Origin: Bacteroidia bacterium
Lineage (GTDB): Bacteria; Bacteroidota; Bacteroidia; SXHM01
Assembly (NCBI GenBank): GCA_022072225.1
Contig: JAJVIC010000006.1
Span: 137,785 to 201,784, forward strand
Direction: 5' to 3'
DNA: 64,000 nt
Part shown: piece after piece, positions 59,822 to 64,000 of the stretch
Layout of the letters: every line of letters starts with the position of its first letter
Numbering within the stretch: the first letter of the stretch is position 1
Notes under the pieces: model-generated
Databases searched by the model: none
Told to the model about the DNA's origin: nothing
The model's input: only the letters and a program-made list of their open reading frames with translations
Program-made: the position numbers and the translations under genes

Positions 59822-60517
59822 ATGAATATGAAGAAACTCACCATACTGTTCGCCTCTTTTATTTTTGCATTATCTGCCTTTGCCACCCCGCCCGACAGCA
59901 CTGTAGCCAAGAAAAAACCTGCTGCTGCGAAAGACCGCATTTTAATTGGCGGTGGCTTTGCCAACTGGCTCAATGCCCCTTCAGGTATTAACATAAAATT
60001 TGCAGGCAGCCGCGCTTTTGATGCAGCCGTTATGTATGATCAGCCATTGGGAACCAGTCCTATCAGCCTTGCTCTTGGTCTGGGTTTTTCGGCTCAGAAT
60101 ATTTCTACCAATGCGCAATTTATTGTTGACAGCACAGGCACAACATCACTTGTTCCATATGCCGATTCAGTTTACAGCGACATCAAACGCAACAAAATTT
60201 CAACCAGCTACCTTACCATTCCTTTTGAATTGCGTTTTCGCTCAAAGCCCGATAAAGCCTATCGCAGATGGAACGTAGCTGCCGGTTTTAAATTAGGATT
60301 GCTGGTACAAAGCCATTTCAAATATCAGGACAGCAATGTTAAAACAAAGACATATCCCGTTGACAACCTTAACCTCCTGAACTACGGACCAACCTTTCGT
60401 TTCGGTTACGGACAGGTTTCGCTTTACGGCTACTATGCCCTTTCCAATGTTTTTGAAAACGGAAAAGGTCCTTGGGTTACTCCATTCAACTTTGGATTGG
60501 TGTTGGCACCGTTTTAA
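59822..60517 (+). CDS. Outer-membrane beta-barrel protein
   Basis: A 231-residue protein with signal peptide (MNMKKLTILFASFIFALSAFA). Strand pattern PISLALGLGFSAQNIS, STSYLTIPFELRFRS and WNVAAGFKLGLLVQS is as in PorT-like barrels; it ends FNFGLVLAPF. The start at 59822 follows the promoter at 59801. It may work with the preceding lipoprotein, but nothing proves it. Confidence 0.8.
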   Translation: MNMKKLTILFASFIFALSAFATPPDSTVAKKKPAAAKDRILIGGGFANWLNAPSGINIKFAGSRAFDAAVMYDQPLGTSPISLALGLGFSAQNISTNAQFIVDSTGTTSLVPYADSVYSDIKRNKISTSYLTIPFELRFRSKPDKAYRRWNVAAGFKLGLLVQSHFKYQDSNVKTKTYPVDNLNLLNYGPTFRFGYGQVSLYGYYALSNVFENGKGPWVTPFNFGLVLAPF

Positions 60518-60540
60518 GGAAAGTTGAAGAATTTAAATTA

Positions 60541-60565
60541 AAAGTCCCGCCACTGGCGGGACTTT
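60541..60565 (+). terminator. Terminator after the barrel gene
   Basis: Perfect 11-bp stem AAAGTCCCGCC / GGCGGGACTTT, loop ACT, then TTT. Confidence 0.85.
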
Positions 60566-60619
60566 TTTGCTTCTGGCACACCTATTGCCTAAATCCTCCC
60601 CGCTGAAAAGAAAAAATTC

Positions 60620-60627
60620 TACCTTTG
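60620..60627 (+). promoter_or_regulatory. Promoter -7 box (TACCTTTG) of the Skp-like gene
   Basis: Exact TAnnTTTG match 38 bases before the ATG at 60666. Confidence 0.6.
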
Positions 60628-60665
60628 GCATCCCTTAAAAAATATAACCAACATAAAACAGAAAA

Positions 60666-61238
60666 ATGAAGATTAAAGTTTTGATGGCATTCCTTGCCGC
60701 TGCTGTTCTATCAGTAAACACCTCATTCGCACAGATAAAAATCGGCTACACCAACATTGAACTCATTCTGGCCTACATGCCCGAAACTGAGCAAATGAAC
60801 AAAGACCTGCAGATTTACGCCAAAAAGTTAGACAAAGAATTGCAGGTAGAAGAAAATTACTTCCAGTTAAAAATGGACGAATACACCAACCTCTCCAAAC
60901 AAAACAAACTAACCCCTGCCGATGACGAAACCCGTCAGGTTGAACTCATGAAACTTGACAGTTCTCTGCGCAGAAAACAAGCCGTGCAGGAACAGCAACT
61001 CATGGCAATGCAACAAGAGTTGATAGCACCTACATTGGACAAACTCCAAAAAGCCATTGACGAAATAAGTAAAGCCGAAGGCTACACCTATGTACTTAAC
61101 CAAAGCACCTCAACCGGAGTTTCTACTATTCTTTTCGGTCCAGAAAGCGACAACATCACCGAAAAAATATTTACTAAATTAGGCATCGAAATGCCTAAAG
61201 AACTGAAAGGAGAAGGCACAACACCACCCGGACAATAA
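60666..61238 (+). CDS. OmpH/Skp family periplasmic chaperone
   Basis: A 190-residue protein. Signal peptide MKIKVLMAFLAAAVLSVNTSFAQ, then IKIGYTNIELILAYMPE and a long helical hairpin (about 45-150, rich in Lys, Gln and Glu), ending with the Skp core TYVLNQSTSTGVSTILFG. It guides unfolded outer-membrane proteins through the periplasm. Two such genes are common in Bacteroidota; only one is in this window. dnaG follows by 9 nt. Confidence 0.9.
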   Translation: MKIKVLMAFLAAAVLSVNTSFAQIKIGYTNIELILAYMPETEQMNKDLQIYAKKLDKELQVEENYFQLKMDEYTNLSKQNKLTPADDETRQVELMKLDSSLRRKQAVQEQQLMAMQQELIAPTLDKLQKAIDEISKAEGYTYVLNQSTSTGVSTILFGPESDNITEKIFTKLGIEMPKELKGEGTTPPGQ

Positions 61239-61247
61239 TACCCCGTT

Positions 61248-63212
61248 TTGATTGACAGGCAAACGATAGACAAAATCTTTGAAGCAGCCCGTATTGAAGA
61301 GGTTGTCGGAGATTTTGTAAACCTGAAAAAACGCGGAGCCAATTTGCTTGGACTCTGTCCTTTTCACAACGAAAAAACACCTTCGTTCAATGTGTCCCCT
61401 GCACGCGGCATCTACAAATGCTTTGGATGCGGCAAGGGCGGCAACCCTGTGAATTTTATTATGGAACACGAGCACCTCACGTATCCTGAGGCGCTGCGTC
61501 ACCTTGCCCGTAAATACAGCATTGAAATAGAAGAAAAGGAAGAAAGCCCCGAAGAAATTCAGGCGCACAACGAGCGCGAAAGCCTGCTTCTTGTTTCAGC
61601 TTTTGCACAACAATTTTTTACCGAAACACTTTTAGAAACCGAAGAAGGAAAAGCCATCGGTTTAAGTTATTTTCACGAACGAGGTTTCACCAACGATATA
61701 GTTGCAAAATTTCAACTCGGTTTCAGTCCCGAACGTAGAAACGCACTCGTAGAAGCAGCCACAGCAAAAGGCTACAAACCTGAGTATTTAGAAACAACAG
61801 GACTTTGCATCAAGCGCGATGATGGCGGCCTGTTCGACCGCTTTGCAGGGCGCGTAATGTTTCCCATTCATAATGTTTCGGGTCGCGTAATTGCCTTTGG
61901 CGGTCGCACACTCAAGACCGATAAAAAAGTTGCCAAGTACGTAAACTCGCCCGAAAGCCCGATATACCATAAGAGCAATGTGCTGTACGGAATTTATTTT
62001 GCGAAGAATAAAATCGTCAGCAACGATAATTGCTTACTCGTTGAAGGCTATACCGATGTTATTTCCATGCATCAGGCGGGAATTGAAAATGTGGTGGCTT
62101 CATCAGGAACTTCACTTACCGTTGAGCAAATACGCCTCATAAAACGCTACACAAAAAACATCACTATTCTTTACGATGGAGATGCTGCAGGTATAAAAGC
62201 ATCCTTCCGAGGAATTGATTTGGTCTTGGAAGAAGGCATGAACGTAAAGGTTGTTTTATTCCCCGAAGGCGATGATCCCGATTCTTTCTCCAAGAAAGTA
62301 GGCGCTGAAGAATTGCAGGAATTTATCAACAAAGAATCAAAAGATTTCATCGGTTTCAAAACCGGATTGCTATTAAAGGAAACTCAAAACGATCCGATAG
62401 CAAAAGCCGGCCTTATCCGCGAAATCATGGAAACCATCTCCCTGATTCCCGATGCTATTTCGCGCAACGTTTATACTACTGAGTGTAGCCGCATTATGAA
62501 TGTGGATGAGCAACTGCTCATCAGCGAGTTGAATAAAACGCGCAGAAAAAATTTCACCAAAAACTTAAAGGACGAAGAAGCGCAACAAATTCCTGAAAGC
62601 GAAGCAACGCAACAACAGGTGCAACCGCAAGTTGAAAAAATTGAGCAGGATTGCGAAGAGCAGGAGCGTAACATTATCCGCTTGCTCATCACCTTTGGCG
62701 ACAAACCCGTTATGCCTGCAAAAGCATTAAATGAAGAGGGAGAGGAAGCGGATATTTTCATCAGTGTTGCCGAATTTATCTACCACGATTTTACTGCCGA
62801 CAATCTGCATTTTGATAATCTGCTTTATCAGCTCATATTTAATGAAGCCGTAAAAGGAATTGAGAAAGGCATTATCCCGGATGAAAAATATTATGTGCAA
62901 AATCCTGATGACAGAATTAGTTCTTTTGCCGCAGGAATAATTTCGAGTCCCTACTTACTAAGTCCGCAATGGCTTGAAAAGCATAAGATACAGACTAATC
63001 TGGAAGATGCCCAAATTCCAAAATCGGTAAAGCATGCTATCTACTCACTTAAAATAAAACGCCTGATGAAAAAAATCAGCGAAACCGAAGAATTGTTTGC
63101 AACCGCAACAAATGAGGAAGAAACGATTGCCATTCTGGAGCAGCACAAACAGTTGCTGGATATAAAGCGAGAAATAGCTACAAAAGAACTGGGCAGGGTA
63201 GTGCTGAAATAA
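61248..63212 (+). CDS. dnaG: DNA primase
   Basis: A 654-residue primase that makes RNA primers. The start is a TTG, 9 nt after the previous stop. N-terminal CHC2 zinc finger with LCPFHNEKTPSFNVSPARGIYKCFGCGKGGN; RNA-polymerase domain with FGGRTL, YVNSPES and the TOPRIM motifs LLVEGYTDVISMHQ and ILYDGDAAGIKAS. A Gln-rich linker (about 440-475) leads to the C-terminal helicase-interaction domain. Confidence 0.97.
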   Translation: MIDRQTIDKIFEAARIEEVVGDFVNLKKRGANLLGLCPFHNEKTPSFNVSPARGIYKCFGCGKGGNPVNFIMEHEHLTYPEALRHLARKYSIEIEEKEESPEEIQAHNERESLLLVSAFAQQFFTETLLETEEGKAIGLSYFHERGFTNDIVAKFQLGFSPERRNALVEAATAKGYKPEYLETTGLCIKRDDGGLFDRFAGRVMFPIHNVSGRVIAFGGRTLKTDKKVAKYVNSPESPIYHKSNVLYGIYFAKNKIVSNDNCLLVEGYTDVISMHQAGIENVVASSGTSLTVEQIRLIKRYTKNITILYDGDAAGIKASFRGIDLVLEEGMNVKVVLFPEGDDPDSFSKKVGAEELQEFINKESKDFIGFKTGLLLKETQNDPIAKAGLIREIMETISLIPDAISRNVYTTECSRIMNVDEQLLISELNKTRRKNFTKNLKDEEAQQIPESEATQQQVQPQVEKIEQDCEEQERNIIRLLITFGDKPVMPAKALNEEGEEADIFISVAEFIYHDFTADNLHFDNLLYQLIFNEAVKGIEKGIIPDEKYYVQNPDDRISSFAAGIISSPYLLSPQWLEKHKIQTNLEDAQIPKSVKHAIYSLKIKRLMKKISETEELFATATNEEETIAILEQHKQLLDIKREIATKELGRVVLK

Positions 63213-63214
63213 AT

Positions 63215-63988
<774 letters not shown>

Positions 63989-64000
63989 GTTAGAATAATT

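Overview
The window is a chromosome segment of a Bacteroidota bacterium. The evidence is the type IX secretion (T9SS) C-terminal sorting domains at 32641-33720 and 53463-57980, the SprB-type repeats, the fused MurF-Alr enzyme, the Bacteroidota-type promoter box TAnnTTTG in front of many genes, and the near absence of Shine-Dalgarno sites. Most of the window is ordinary core genome; two stretches are accessory.

Layout. 1-2210 is the end of an integrated mobile element: a coiled-coil protein, an XRE regulator and a large serine recombinase. It has cut comM at its conserved Met-Asn-Pro codons. 2199-12107 is core: truncated comM, a hepT-mntA toxin-antitoxin pair, an isoaspartyl peptidase, a methyltransferase, rnc-fabF-acpP, murF-alr and tdk. 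12133-19800 is a genomic island beside tRNA-Arg(CCU). It holds a recombinase remnant, an amber-interrupted HNH nuclease, a methyltransferase-HIT fusion, six tightly packed tRNA genes, two terminator-ended leader RNAs, rtcB, a DUF1016 nuclease and two unknown genes. 19821-63988 returns to core: ALDH7, SPOR protein, ABC ATPase-amt-pduO, pheT, tdh, GH1, hemB, Lrp, hemW, a histidine kinase, hpf, xerC, rpsU, recG, ileS, an H1-tailed DksA protein, lspA, asd, a 1505-residue surface protein, a Skp-like protein, dnaG and sdhB.

The most notable object is the tRNA/RtcB island. Its tRNAs are Pro(UGG), Gln(UUG), His(GUG), Leu(UAG), Arg(ACG) and Phe(GAA). The first five are exactly the amino acids of the CNN codon row. 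Upstream of the first tRNA lies a 25-codon leaderless reading frame in which 11 of 12 consecutive codons (6-17) specify Leu, His, Phe, Gln, Pro or Arg, the same six amino acids. A strong terminator follows, whose left arm can instead pair with a segment inside the leader. This looks like a ribosome-mediated attenuator that senses loss of charged (or intact) tRNAs of this set and then releases replacement tRNAs. The second block is a structured RNA, a terminator, tRNA-Arg, tRNA-Phe and then rtcB (RNA repair ligase) 24 nt further on. Several of these tRNAs are non-canonical: Leu without a long variable arm, Pro and Leu with A37, and Arg with a 19-56 pair switched to A-U. I propose a tRNA-depletion-sensing tRNA replacement and repair cassette. 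This is inference from sequence and needs expression and structure data.

Other recurring themes are promoter boxes only 4 nt before the start codon (probable leaderless mRNAs) and short intergenic repeats that have invaded coding sequence, including a lipoprotein signal peptide, ileS and pheT.
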